This document shows, in pieces, positions 19,595 to 27,555 of a stretch of 64,000 bases of DNA. The notes beneath the pieces were generated by a model. It ran no database searches and had not been told where the DNA came from. It worked only from the letters and a program-made list of their open reading frames with translations. The stretch's first letter is position 1. The number at the start of each line of letters is the position of its first letter. The position numbers and the translations under genes are program-made. This DNA is from DATLWN01 sp963764315 (GTDB lineage: Bacteria; Pseudomonadota; Zetaproteobacteria; Mariprofundales; Mariprofundaceae). Location of the stretch: the NCBI GenBank assembly GCA_963764315.1, contig CAVXSB010000004.1, positions 117,510-181,509 on the forward strand, read 5' to 3'.

Positions 19595-20502
19595 GCCGCA
19601 AGGTTATCCCGATTGAGGCCCACGCGGCGCCCATGGCGCCGAAGCCGTCCTGGCTGAAGGTGCGCGCGCCGCTGTCGCCGGAGTACCGGCGGCTGGTGAA
19701 GCTGATGCGCGAACAGAAGCTGAACACCGTCTGCGAGGAGGCGAGTTGCCCGAACATCGGCGAGTGCTGGCAGCAGGGCTCGGCCACCTTCATGATCCTG
19801 GGTCGCGTCTGCACCCGCACCTGTGCCTTCTGTGACGTGGCGACCGGCCGCCCCGATGCGGTCGATGCTGAGGAGCCCCGACACCTGGCCGAGGCCGTGG
19901 AGGCCATGGGGCTGAAGCACGTGGTGATCACCTCGGTGGACCGCGACGACCTGGCCGATGGCGGCGCCGGGCATTATGCCGATACCATCTCCCTGCTTCG
20001 GGAACGTTGTCCGGAGGTGACCATCGAGGTGCTGACGCCGGATTTCCAGCGCAAGCCCGATAGCTGCCTGGACACCGTCATCGCCGCCCGCCCCGACATC
20101 TTCAACCACAATCTGGAGACGGTGCCGCGTCTGTACCGCTCGGTGCGCCCGGCCGCGCGCTACTTCACCAGCCTGCGCCTGCTGCAGCGGGCCAAGGAAC
20201 TGGACCCATCGGTCGTCACCAAATCCGGCATCATGGTCGGGCTCGGCGAGGAGCGCGACGAGGTGTTGCAGGTGCTCGACGATATGCGCGAGGCCGATGT
20301 CGACATCCTCACCGTTGGCCAGTACCTGCGCCCGTCCCCCAGCCATCATCCGGTCGTCCGCTACTGGACGCCCGAGGAGTTCGAGGATCTGAAGTACCTG
20401 GCCGAGAAGAAGGGCTTCGGCATGGTCGCCTCGGGCCCGCTTGTGCGCTCCTCCTTCCACGCCGAGGACGTGTTCAAGGCCCTGAGGCTGCGCCGGGACT
20501 GA
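19591..20502 (+). CDS. lipA: Lipoyl synthase
   Basis: Radical-SAM enzyme that inserts two sulfurs into protein-bound octanoyl chains. Both cluster motifs are present: the N-terminal auxiliary set CEEASCPNIGECW and the radical-SAM CTRTCAFCDV (CxxxCxxC). The family tail GPLVRSSFHAED is intact. The length of 303 is slightly short but normal. It overlaps the DAHP synthase stop by ATGA. Its products are the lipoyl groups needed by the pdh genes 8-10 kb upstream. lipB is not in the window. Confidence 0.96.
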   Translation: MSRKVIPIEAHAAPMAPKPSWLKVRAPLSPEYRRLVKLMREQKLNTVCEEASCPNIGECWQQGSATFMILGRVCTRTCAFCDVATGRPDAVDAEEPRHLAEAVEAMGLKHVVITSVDRDDLADGGAGHYADTISLLRERCPEVTIEVLTPDFQRKPDSCLDTVIAARPDIFNHNLETVPRLYRSVRPAARYFTSLRLLQRAKELDPSVVTKSGIMVGLGEERDEVLQVLDDMREADVDILTVGQYLRPSPSHHPVVRYWTPEEFEDLKYLAEKKGFGMVASGPLVRSSFHAEDVFKALRLRRD

Positions 20503-20515
20503 TGGCCTTCGCCGG

Positions 20516-22141
20516 TCAGTCCTCGTCCGAATAGAATCGGAAGGCGTTGCCGCCGCCGTTTTTGGCCAGATACATGGCATGATCCGCCTGCTTGATCAGG
20601 TTCTCCGGCTCCTTGCCATCATCCGGATACATGGCAATGCCGATGCTGGAGCCGATCCGGCAGACATGACCTTCAAGGGGGACCGGGGCCGACAGGGCGC
20701 GGATGATCTTCTTGGCGACGGTGGCCGCATCCGCCGCCGCATTGATCTTGCCGAGGATGACGACGAACTCGTCGCCACCCATGCGCGCCACGGTATCCTC
20801 CTCGCGCGTGTTCTGACGTAGCCGCGCCGCCACTTCGTGCAGCAGCTTGTCTCCGATGTCGTGGCCGAAGGCATCGTTGGCGGCCTTGAATCCATCCAGG
20901 TCAAGGAATAGAAGGGCCAGCTTGTTCCGCTGCCGTTTCGCCTGGGCCAGGGCATGGGTCAGGCGGTCGAAGAAGAGCGTCCGGTTCGGAAGTTCCGTGA
21001 TCGCGTCAAAATGGGCCAGCTTCCGTATCTCTTCCTCGGCCTGCTTCCGCTCCATGATGTTCTGTGTCGTTCCCGTGACGTAGACGGGGTTGGCGTGTTC
21101 ATCCCGCCTGGTGATCCGGCCATGGCCCAGGACCCAAACCCATGAACCATCCTGCGAACGCAGGCGGTACTCCGCCTCATAGAACGGCATCTTTCCGCGC
21201 ACATGATCGTTCATGGCCTTCATGACACGCATCTTGTCCTCGGGATGAATGAGCGCCTTCCATTCTTCAACATGCCTGGGGATGGCTTCCTGGTCGTAGC
21301 CGAGCAGATCCCCCCATTGGGGACTGAAATACAGCTTGCCGCTGACGACGTCCAGGTCCCAAATCCCTTCCCGGGCCGCGTCCAGGGCCATTTCCAACCG
21401 TTCCTCGCTCAGCCTCAGGGCCTCCTCCGCCTGCATTTCCTCGGTGATGTCGCGCAGAATGCCGATGTAGTAATGCCTGTGGCGGAAATGCATCTTGGCG
21501 ATGGAGATATACAGCGGGAAGGGGCTGCCGTCCTTGCGCAGCGCCATCACTTCCCGATCGAGCCCCGGGTAATCCCGAGGATCCACCCCCGCAGAACGCG
21601 CCAGGAAGCTGTCGTGCTGGGAACGCAGCGGTTCCGCCATAAGGATGTTGACGTTCTTGCCGAGCATCTCGCTGGCCGGATAGCCGAACATCCGCTCCGA
21701 GGCGGCGTTGAATAGATGGATGATGCCTTGGTCGTCGATCTGCACGATGCCGTCCCGGGCATGATTGACGACGGACTGCATGTAGGCGTGGCTGTCGATC
21801 AGTTGCTGATGTGTGTCCTTCAGCCGGGAGATCAGCTGCCAGATGAACTTGGTCACCGATCCGCCGAAGACATGGCCCTCGCCGAGAATCTCGGTGGCCA
21901 GGGCGGACAATCGGTGGTCTCCGGTCAGGTTGAAGGCAAGGCAGGGTGCGCAGGCCTGCAGCGCCTTCATGGCATCCGAATATACGGGAATGCTGTGCTT
22001 TTTCGCCATGCCGATCGCCTCGGCATTCGGGTTGGCATCGGCGATACCCACCACCTCGGCCACGCCTTCATCGAGGAGCACATTGAGAAATTTGGCGCCG
22101 CCGCGTCCGGCTCCCAGGATGAGCACGCGATATTGGTCCAT
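20516..22141 (-). CDS. Rossmann-PAS-PAS-GGDEF diguanylate cyclase
   Basis: The 541-residue protein probably makes cyclic-di-GMP. Residues 1-115 form a dinucleotide-binding Rossmann-like domain (RVLILGAGRGGAKFLNVLLDEG, then VVGIADANPNAEAI), as in oxidoreductases. Two PAS domains follow (about 120-235, 245-365), the first with the HARDGIVQIDDQG start. The GGDEF domain (about 375-541) has an intact active loop MGGDEF and an RxxD product-inhibition site (REED) five residues before it. There is no membrane helix. The Rossmann front end suggests NAD(P) or a metabolite tunes cyclase output. ATG 22141 is the best-placed start. Confidence 0.85.
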   Translation of the reverse strand: MDQYRVLILGAGRGGAKFLNVLLDEGVAEVVGIADANPNAEAIGMAKKHSIPVYSDAMKALQACAPCLAFNLTGDHRLSALATEILGEGHVFGGSVTKFIWQLISRLKDTHQQLIDSHAYMQSVVNHARDGIVQIDDQGIIHLFNAASERMFGYPASEMLGKNVNILMAEPLRSQHDSFLARSAGVDPRDYPGLDREVMALRKDGSPFPLYISIAKMHFRHRHYYIGILRDITEEMQAEEALRLSEERLEMALDAAREGIWDLDVVSGKLYFSPQWGDLLGYDQEAIPRHVEEWKALIHPEDKMRVMKAMNDHVRGKMPFYEAEYRLRSQDGSWVWVLGHGRITRRDEHANPVYVTGTTQNIMERKQAEEEIRKLAHFDAITELPNRTLFFDRLTHALAQAKRQRNKLALLFLDLDGFKAANDAFGHDIGDKLLHEVAARLRQNTREEDTVARMGGDEFVVILGKINAAADAATVAKKIIRALSAPVPLEGHVCRIGSSIGIAMYPDDGKEPENLIKQADHAMYLAKNGGGNAFRFYSDED

Positions 22142-22358
22142 GCCTTGTTCCCCCGCCTTCCCTGCCGAGCATAAGGCAAGATTCAAGGAAAAGACAATCT
22201 CGACAAATGGCCTACTGCAGGCGGACTTATGGCCGATTCTCGTTTCATGCCGTCGTCGGAAGGCCCGCCTGTGCCTTCCGCATTGGTAACGGGGATCACC
22301 TTTGCCGCCGTCGGCGATGATTATCCTTGCGCCTCATTCCGGTTCACGGGAGGTCGAC

Positions 22359-22943
22359 ATGTACAGGGCCATGATTCGGTATTCCATCCTCGCGGCCTGC
22401 ATCGGCATGCTTCCCTCCTGCCTGCCACTGAATGCCAACGCCCATTCGGCCGCCGCCAAGCGCGAGGCGATCCTTAAGATGCGTAGCGATACCCTGGCGC
22501 AGCTTTACAGGGATCACCCGGCCGCACGCGCCGATATCCGCAGGGCGGCCGGCTATGCCGTGTTCAGCGATGTCGGCGTCAACTTGATCCTGCTGTCCGC
22601 CGGCGGTGGCACGGGCGTGGCGCACGACAACCGCACGGGCAGGAACATCTACATGAAGATGGTCTCCGGCGGGTTTGGCTTTGGACTGGGCGTTAAGGAT
22701 TTCCGCGGCGTGTTCGTGTTCCACACCGCCAAGGCCTTCAAGCAGTTCGTCGACAGCGGTTGGGAGGCCAGTGCCCAGGCCGATGTCGCCGCCAAGTCGG
22801 GCAACAAGGGCGGTGCGGCGGCCGGTGCCATCACGGTTGCCCCCGACGTCGATCTCTACCAGATCACCGAGAACGGGTTGGCACTACAGGCCACGATCCA
22901 AGGCACCAAGTATTACCGGGACGACGCGTTGAACGAAAAATAG
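22359..22943 (+). CDS. Secreted SYLF/YSC84-domain protein
   Basis: The 194-residue protein starts after GGGAGG. A signal peptide (MYRAMIRYSILAACIGM...NANA, likely cut after ANA) is followed by a SYLF (DUF500/Ysc84) fold: YRDHPAARADIRRAAGYAVFSDVG, GTGVAHDNRTGRNIYMKM, GFGFGLGVKDFRGVFVF. The domain binds lipids in characterised relatives, so the protein probably acts at the envelope. It is monocistronic, with 217 bases upstream that include a 7-bp hairpin at 22257-22280. Confidence 0.8.
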   Translation: MYRAMIRYSILAACIGMLPSCLPLNANAHSAAAKREAILKMRSDTLAQLYRDHPAARADIRRAAGYAVFSDVGVNLILLSAGGGTGVAHDNRTGRNIYMKMVSGGFGFGLGVKDFRGVFVFHTAKAFKQFVDSGWEASAQADVAAKSGNKGGAAAGAITVAPDVDLYQITENGLALQATIQGTKYYRDDALNEK

Positions 22944-22967
22944 GCCCGCCCTGGCGCAGCCGGGGTT

Positions 22968-22988
22968 CCCCGACCGCTATAATCGGGG
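22968..22988 (+). promoter_or_regulatory. Candidate -10 element inside an inverted repeat
   Basis: A consensus TATAAT (22978-22983) overlaps the inverted repeat CCCCGA-N9-TCGGGG (22968-22988). No good -35 element is seen at the expected distance, so an activator may be needed. It would start a transcript about 45 bases before the upstream frame of the cysteine-rich gene. Confidence 0.4.
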
Positions 22989-23031
22989 CTTATACCCTGC
23001 GGTTTCTCTCCAGGCGGGGCGGAGGGTGGTG

Positions 23032-23061
23032 ATGTACGATACTACGACGCCGATAACATGA
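23032..23061 (+). CDS. Nine-residue upstream open reading frame
   Basis: ATG 23032 has a near-ideal ribosome site (GGAGG, six-base spacing) and encodes MYDTTTPIT. Its TGA stop overlaps the ATG of the cysteine-rich protein (ATGA). The downstream start has no ribosome site of its own, so the short frame probably delivers ribosomes by coupling. Confidence 0.45.
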   Translation: MYDTTTPIT

Positions 23062-23450
23062 GTCCCCTTAGCCCCGAGCAGGAAGCCAGAAGGCATATGC
23101 TGAAGCTGGCCTCCTATGTCCCGCCGGCGATTCTCGGCGTGATGATCGTGGGCCCAAAGCTGGCGATGGCGGCCGATAAGGGGGCAACAGAACATTGCGG
23201 TGGCGGTGCGGTGATCGTGGTGTCCGCCGGTGGCCAGGCCTGCTGTCCCTGTGTGCCCGAATCCAGCCAGTATGATGTCGATACATGCAACCTGAAGCGC
23301 TGCGAGTTGGGCAATTGCTCAGCGTGCAGGTTGGTCATTTTCCATAACCAGAACGCATGCAAGAAAGCCACAGTCAATTGCGCCTCTTGCACCTGCATGC
23401 CGATCCAAACCGAAGGCGATAAGAAGGCCGCCTTCTGGATGTGCCGCTAA
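23058..23450 (+). CDS. Cysteine-rich secreted protein, unknown function
   Basis: The 130-residue product has an N-terminal export signal (RRHMLKLASYVPPAILGVMIVGPKLAMA, probable cut after AMA) with an arginine pair before the hydrophobic core. The mature part has 13 cysteines in about 90 residues, clustered as CCPC, CxxxxCxxxxCxxC and CxxCxC. Such density suggests either many disulfides or metal binding. No family was recognised, although the R-R-x-x-L-K-x-x-x-Y-V-P-P-A-I-L type of leader recurs in small exported bacterial proteins. Translation is probably coupled to the nine-residue upstream frame. Confidence 0.65.
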   Translation: MSPLSPEQEARRHMLKLASYVPPAILGVMIVGPKLAMAADKGATEHCGGGAVIVVSAGGQACCPCVPESSQYDVDTCNLKRCELGNCSACRLVIFHNQNACKKATVNCASCTCMPIQTEGDKKAAFWMCR

Positions 23451-23458
23451 GCATGCTT

Positions 23459-23481
23459 ATCCCCTTCCCTATGTAGGGGAT
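23459..23481 (+). terminator. Candidate terminator hairpin after the cysteine-rich gene
   Basis: Perfect 7-bp inverted repeat ATCCCCT/AGGGGAT with a nine-base loop, directly after the stop codon. The T-run is poor, so termination would be weak. Confidence 0.4.
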
Positions 23482-23560
23482 CATACGCATTTCGTCGCCC
23501 GTTGCCGCTGCCTAGGCTCGAATCAGGCGGCACCGCTGCTGACCGCCAAGGGATGATGCG

Positions 23561-23824
23561 ATGCAATACAAGCGGCGCTGGCAGGATGGGGTTGGCCTAT
23601 TGTTCGGGTTGATGATCCTCATGCTTTCGGGCCTGGCGTTCGCCCGGCCCTGGCTGCGCGAGGAGAGGGTCGGAATGCCCATCGATCTTTGGCTGATCGC
23701 CGCCCCCGTTGTGCCCGGGTTTTCATCCCGTCACTCGGCAACATTGAGCGATATCGCCATCGAGCTGCTGATCGTCGCCGATGTGCTGATGACGCCAGAG
23801 CCGGGCGGTCGTGCCAGGATCTGA
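23561..23824 (+). CDS. Small membrane protein, possibly a truncated SPW-repeat protein
   Basis: The 87-residue frame starts MQYKRRWQDGVGLLFGLMILMLSGLAFARPW, which resembles the first helix of SPW-repeat membrane proteins (a W-x-D opening and a hydrophobic stretch ending in PW). A second hydrophobic segment follows, but the usual second SPW motif is missing, so the gene may be decayed. Its end overlaps the cyclic-di-GMP phosphodiesterase remnant by 14 bases. Confidence 0.45.
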   Translation: MQYKRRWQDGVGLLFGLMILMLSGLAFARPWLREERVGMPIDLWLIAAPVVPGFSSRHSATLSDIAIELLIVADVLMTPEPGGRARI

Positions 23825-24059
23825 TCCCCTGTCCGCGCTCTCCATGCCGGGCTTCGGCGCGAGGGATGCCGAGGCCCACTTTCGCATTCTCTTCGAGTAT
23901 ACGCAGGACGGCGTCGTCATCATCGAAACCGAGCGCCAGCGTCGCTTTCTGGCCGAGGCCGGTTGCAGCATTGGCCAGGGATGGCTGTTTGCGCCGGCCA
24001 TGTCGGCGGCATCGACGACACAATGGCTGGCCCGTTATCAGGGCATGCCCATGTCCTGA
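23811..24059 (+). pseudogene. Remnant of a PAS-EAL phosphodiesterase
   Basis: The 82-codon frame (GTG start) reads AHFRILFEYTQDGVVII, typical of the opening of a PAS domain. It then passes directly into ETERQRRFLAEAGCSIGQGWLFAPAM and WLARY, which matches the end of EAL cyclic-di-GMP phosphodiesterase domains (E-x-x-x-Q-R-x-F-L then GC-x-x-x-QG-x-LF). The catalytic EAL motif and barrel are absent. The simplest reading is a large in-frame internal deletion. Confidence 0.5.
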
Positions 24060-24106
24060 GCCGTGGTATCATGGCCCACAAGGGCAGAGCCGCCCGGGAG
24101 GGATGC

Positions 24107-25231
24107 ATGATCCGTTATATCGCTGGCCCCGAACTCTGGCCCGAGGACAGGCCAGGCCTGCACGCGCTGCGTCGCCGCGGTCTGTCGTTCGGATGGGTGC
24201 AGGCCGATGCGCGCCCGACCATGCCGGATATGGCGGAAATCGCCGAGGCCTGGCACGCCGACGAGGCGGTGATGCTGCCCGGGCTGCTGGACGCCGAGGT
24301 GGCGCGGCATGCCGGTGATATCGCCCAGGCCCGGCATCTGATGGAGGCGGCCCTGGATGGACAGGCGGTGGTGGATCTTTTCGAGGCCGAGCCCTACGCC
24401 TCGTGGCTGGCCGGCCGCTTTGCCCTGGTGGCCTCGGTGCACGACGAGGGGGACCGGCAGGAGATCGAGAAGCTGTTCTTCGATGCCGAGCAGGACGGTG
24501 GGGTCATCGCGGAGGACCTGTGGTGCAAGGCGTCCTGGCTGTCCTACCACCCCGACGATGCCTCGCTGCGTTTCCGCTTCTCCTATGGGCTGGAGGGCTT
24601 CGAGGATGTGGCATCCGACGCGCGCCGCCAGGCGTTGGCGGCAACGCTGACGGACGCGATCTTTCCGGAATCGGCGGTGGTGGCCGAGTGCGCGCCGCTG
24701 CAGGCGCTGATGGCGCACATCCTGGGCACGGAGCAGGTGCTCTATGGGGAGCGCATCGTCTATTTCAACGCCCCGGACGGCGGTGCCCAGATGCATCACG
24801 ATGTCGAGCGCGGGCATGCCGGGGTGGTGTTCGCCCAGCTTTCCGGCCGAACCTTCTGGCTGGCGCTGTCCAAGCCCAGGCTGATGGACGAGATCGCCGC
24901 CTTCCTGGCGCGTGACGATGCCGATGCCGAGTTGGCACGGGTGTTGCCGAAGGCAGCGGATCGCGACGGATTGCGGCGGTTGGCGGCGGATCGCGCCGAG
25001 CTGTCCGCATACATGGAGCGCTTCGACCACGAATGGACCGAGGCGCTGGTCGACCGGCTGCCCGCCTTCACCGCCCACCTTATCGCGCGGGGCTATGCGC
25101 ATATCCTGCACCCGGGGGATGCGTTGCTGCTGCCGCAGCGCGATCTGGATCGCTGTGTCTGGCATTCGGTATTTTGCCTCGACGATGAGCCCGGCGAGGC
25201 GCTGTCCTTTGCGGTTCGCCCGCTGGCCTAG
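24107..25231 (+). CDS. JmjC/cupin-like oxygenase-fold protein
   Basis: The 374-residue soluble protein starts after GGGAGGG. The C-terminal half carries what looks like a 2-oxoglutarate/Fe(II) site: HHD (GGAQMHHDVERGHAGVVFAQLSGRTFWLAL) as the HxD pair, and a distal histidine in CVWHSVF after HILHPGDALLLP, in the order typical of JmjC-like cupins. The N-terminal half (AWHADEAVMLPGLLDAEVARH...) is unassigned. Bacterial relatives hydroxylate ribosomal proteins or small molecules, but the substrate here is unknown. No neighbour suggests a pathway. Confidence 0.55.
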   Translation: MIRYIAGPELWPEDRPGLHALRRRGLSFGWVQADARPTMPDMAEIAEAWHADEAVMLPGLLDAEVARHAGDIAQARHLMEAALDGQAVVDLFEAEPYASWLAGRFALVASVHDEGDRQEIEKLFFDAEQDGGVIAEDLWCKASWLSYHPDDASLRFRFSYGLEGFEDVASDARRQALAATLTDAIFPESAVVAECAPLQALMAHILGTEQVLYGERIVYFNAPDGGAQMHHDVERGHAGVVFAQLSGRTFWLALSKPRLMDEIAAFLARDDADAELARVLPKAADRDGLRRLAADRAELSAYMERFDHEWTEALVDRLPAFTAHLIARGYAHILHPGDALLLPQRDLDRCVWHSVFCLDDEPGEALSFAVRPLA

Positions 25232-25301
25232 TCGCGCCCTTCTCCGGCGGGCAGGTGGTGCCCTGTCCCCGAAGCCTTAGGGCCCTATATAAGCCAGGCG
25301 G

Positions 25302-26585
25302 TTACGCTGCGGGCTTGCCCGAAGGCCTGCGCCGGCGCTGCTGTGGACGGCGCTTCTTGTCGCCCGCCGGGCGGGCTTCCTGGCGATCCTCGGCGCCGGT
25401 GCCCTCGGCATGGCGGTCGGGTCGCGTCGGTTTGCCGATGTCCAGGCGTGCGTGATCCCAAGCCGGCACCGGGATGCTGTGGCCGATATAGGCCTCGATA
25501 TCCGGCAGGCCGAAGCAGAAGCGCTCGCAGGCGAACGAGATAGCCACGCCGGTGGCGCCGGCGCGCGCCGTGCGCCCGATGCGGTGCACATAGTCCTGCG
25601 CATCCTCCGGCAGATCGTAGTTGAACACATGGGTGACGCCGTCGATGTGCAGGCCGCGGCTGGCGACGTCGGTGGCGACAAGCAGGTGCAGCTTGCCCTG
25701 GCTGAAATCCTCGAGGATGCGCAGGCGCTTCTTCTGGCGCACGTCACCGGACAGGATGCCGACGTCGAAGCCGTAGCGGGCCAGCCTGTCCGCCAGCCGC
25801 TCGCCGGTGCGCTTCTCGTTGATGAAGATCATGCCGCGCGCGACGTTTTGCTCGCGCAGCAGGCTGACCAGCAGCGGGAACTTCTCGTCCATGCCTGTGT
25901 GGTACAGTGATTCGGAAATGTTGCTGGCCGTGATGTCGCCCTCTTCGGCACGCAGCTTCACCGGGTTATTCATGTGCTCGTAGGCCAGCTCCAGCACGCG
26001 GTGCGACAGTGTGGCCGAGAACATCAGCGACTGACGCTGGTTGTAGGGGGGCAGCCGGCGCATCATGTAGCGCAGGTCCTTGATGAAGCCGAGGTCGAAC
26101 ATGCGGTCGGCCTCGTCCACGACCAGCATCTCGCAGTATTTGAGCGAATAACAGCCCTGCTTGAAGTAATCGATCAACCTTCCCGGGGTGCCGATCAGGA
26201 TGTCGACGCCGTCATCGAAGGCCGCCTTCTGTTTGTCGTAGTCGACACCGCCGTACACCACGTGCAGTTTCAGCCCCGTATGTGCGGCGAGCTTCTCGGC
26301 ATCGGCGGCGATCTGCGCCACCAGTTCGCGCGTCGGGGCGATAGCCAGCGCCCGCGGATCGCAGGGGCGCCGCCCTTCGCGCGCGGGGCGGTTCAGCAGG
26401 TGCGTGAGGGTGGTGATCAGGAATGTGGCGGTCTTGCCTGTGCCGGTGCGGCCCTGGCCGGCCACGTCCTTGCCGGCCAGCGTCAGGGGCAGCGCCACCT
26501 CCTGCACGGCGGTCAGCTCCGTGAAGCCGATGCCGGCAATGGCCTGCATCAGCGGGTCGGGGAGGTTCAGTTCGTCAAAGCGCAT
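25302..26585 (-). CDS. rhlB: DEAD-box ATP-dependent RNA helicase, RhlB type
   Basis: RNA-unwinding enzyme, often part of the RNA degradosome. The 427 residues hold all helicase motifs: Q-motif region GFTELTAVQ, Walker A GRTGTGKT, PTRELVAQI, GTPGR, VVDEADRMFD, SAT, ATDVASRGLHIDGV and HRIGRTARAG. The C-terminus (about 390-427) is a basic Arg/Lys/Pro-rich tail, usual for RhlB and likely RNA-binding. The region MRRLPPYNQRQSLMFSATLS and the closing FACERFCFGLPDIE match RhlB better than RhlE or SrmB. Confidence 0.92.
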   Translation of the reverse strand: MRFDELNLPDPLMQAIAGIGFTELTAVQEVALPLTLAGKDVAGQGRTGTGKTATFLITTLTHLLNRPAREGRRPCDPRALAIAPTRELVAQIAADAEKLAAHTGLKLHVVYGGVDYDKQKAAFDDGVDILIGTPGRLIDYFKQGCYSLKYCEMLVVDEADRMFDLGFIKDLRYMMRRLPPYNQRQSLMFSATLSHRVLELAYEHMNNPVKLRAEEGDITASNISESLYHTGMDEKFPLLVSLLREQNVARGMIFINEKRTGERLADRLARYGFDVGILSGDVRQKKRLRILEDFSQGKLHLLVATDVASRGLHIDGVTHVFNYDLPEDAQDYVHRIGRTARAGATGVAISFACERFCFGLPDIEAYIGHSIPVPAWDHARLDIGKPTRPDRHAEGTGAEDRQEARPAGDKKRRPQQRRRRPSGKPAA

Positions 26586-26708
26586 ATGGGTGATATCCTG
26601 TGGTCATCTGGTCCTTGGGCGTGCAATCTAAGAGAGTGCAAGTGGGGACAGCATACGGGAGATTCCATTGCCTGGCAAAAGCGATGCGATTATCGTTCGC
26701 TGTCTTTC

Positions 26709-26785
26709 GGGCCTATAGCTCAATTGGTCAGAGCTACCGGCTCATAACCGGTTGGTTCCAGGTTCGAGTCCTGGTGGGCCCACCA
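26709..26785 (+). tRNA. tRNA with CAU anticodon (elongator Met or Ile2)
   Basis: A 77-base cloverleaf: acceptor GGGCCTA pairing with TGGGCCC, D-arm AGCTCAATTGGTCAGAGCT, anticodon stem CCGG/CCGG with loop CTCATAA, T-arm with GGTTCGAGTCC, discriminator A and encoded CCA. It is not initiator tRNA (the anticodon stem lacks the three G-C pairs, and the first pair is matched). CAU can be elongator methionine or lysidine-modified isoleucine-2. The GGGCC acceptor end leans towards Ile2, without certainty. Confidence 0.93.
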
Positions 26786-26832
26786 ATCCTGCCTGCGGGC
26801 AAGATGGAAGATCTCCGTTTACAGAGGGTAGA

Positions 26833-27075
26833 ATGATGGCCACTCCCGACAGGGTTGATCCGGAATTGTTGCGAAATCTCGTGCTGGCGGCGCTGCCGGA
26901 CGCCGAGGTCGAGGTGCGGCTGTATGCCGGAGACGACCATTTCGAGATGGCCGTTGCCTCGCAGGCGTTTGCCGGCAAGTCCCGGGTGGCGCAGCATCAG
27001 ATGATCTACGACGCGCTGGGGCCGCATATGCGGGATGCGGTCCATGCCCTGGCCTTGAAGACCCGCGTACTTTGA
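26833..27075 (+). CDS. BolA family protein (IbaG/YrbA-like)
   Basis: Small 80-residue BolA-fold protein with the central HFEMAVASQAFAGKSRVAQHQMIYDALG motif. The BolA signature F-x-G-x-x-x-x-x-x-H-x-x-V/I-Y is visible, including the cluster-ligand histidine. The monothiol glutaredoxin gene follows after 17 bases. BolA and Grx4-type proteins form [2Fe-2S]-bridged pairs, so the operon supports that role. Two consecutive ATGs (26833, 26836) serve as the start. Confidence 0.88.
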   Translation: MMATPDRVDPELLRNLVLAALPDAEVEVRLYAGDDHFEMAVASQAFAGKSRVAQHQMIYDALGPHMRDAVHALALKTRVL

Positions 27076-27092
27076 TTAGGTTGAGGTGATTC

Positions 27093-27416
27093 ATGGAAGA
27101 CGTTCAGAAGCAGATCGACACCCTGGTGCACGAGCATGATATCGTGCTGTTCATGAAGGGCACGCCGCAGTTTCCGCAGTGCGGGTTCTCGCAGCGCGTG
27201 ACCCAGATACTGGGTGCCTACGGCGTTCAATATGCGGCCGTCAACGTGCTGCTCGATCCGACGGTGCGCGAAGGCATCAAGGCATACGCGAACTGGCCGA
27301 CCATTCCGCAGCTCTACGTCAAGGGCGATTTCGTCGGCGGCTGCGACATTATCAGCGAAATGCACGAGTCCGGCGAGTTGCACGAAGTGCTCGATCCATT
27401 CCGCCAGGCCGAGTGA
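27093..27416 (+). CDS. grxD: Monothiol glutaredoxin, Grx4 type
   Basis: The 107-residue Fe-S cluster carrier has the monothiol active site CGFS in the context MKGTPQFPQCGFSQ, plus WPTIPQLYVKGDFVGGCDI, the glutathione- and cluster-binding region. The length and motifs are standard. It follows a BolA gene, its usual partner. Confidence 0.96.
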   Translation: MEDVQKQIDTLVHEHDIVLFMKGTPQFPQCGFSQRVTQILGAYGVQYAAVNVLLDPTVREGIKAYANWPTIPQLYVKGDFVGGCDIISEMHESGELHEVLDPFRQAE

Positions 27417-27426
27417 GGGGCATGGC

Positions 27427-27455
27427 TTGAGCGCATACCGGCGCTGGACTATAAC
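27427..27455 (+). promoter_or_regulatory. Sigma-70 promoter for the rpoN operon
   Basis: TTGAGC (27427-27432), a 17-base spacer and TATAAC (27450-27455) make a good housekeeping promoter just downstream of grxD. The expected start near 27462 leaves a leader of about 94 bases before the rpoN GTG. Confidence 0.6.
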
Positions 27456-27555
27456 CATGGCAGATATGGTGCTCACCCGGTTCGATCCGACGGCGCTGCC
27501 GTCGCTTGCAATCATGGAAATGGCGGGTCCGACGGACCGCACAGTCGTGTTCTAA

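Noticed and set aside
26709..26785. The tRNA gene as an integration site for a mobile element.
   Set aside because: No integrase, direct repeat of the tRNA end or change in base composition follows; bolA-grxD continue normally.
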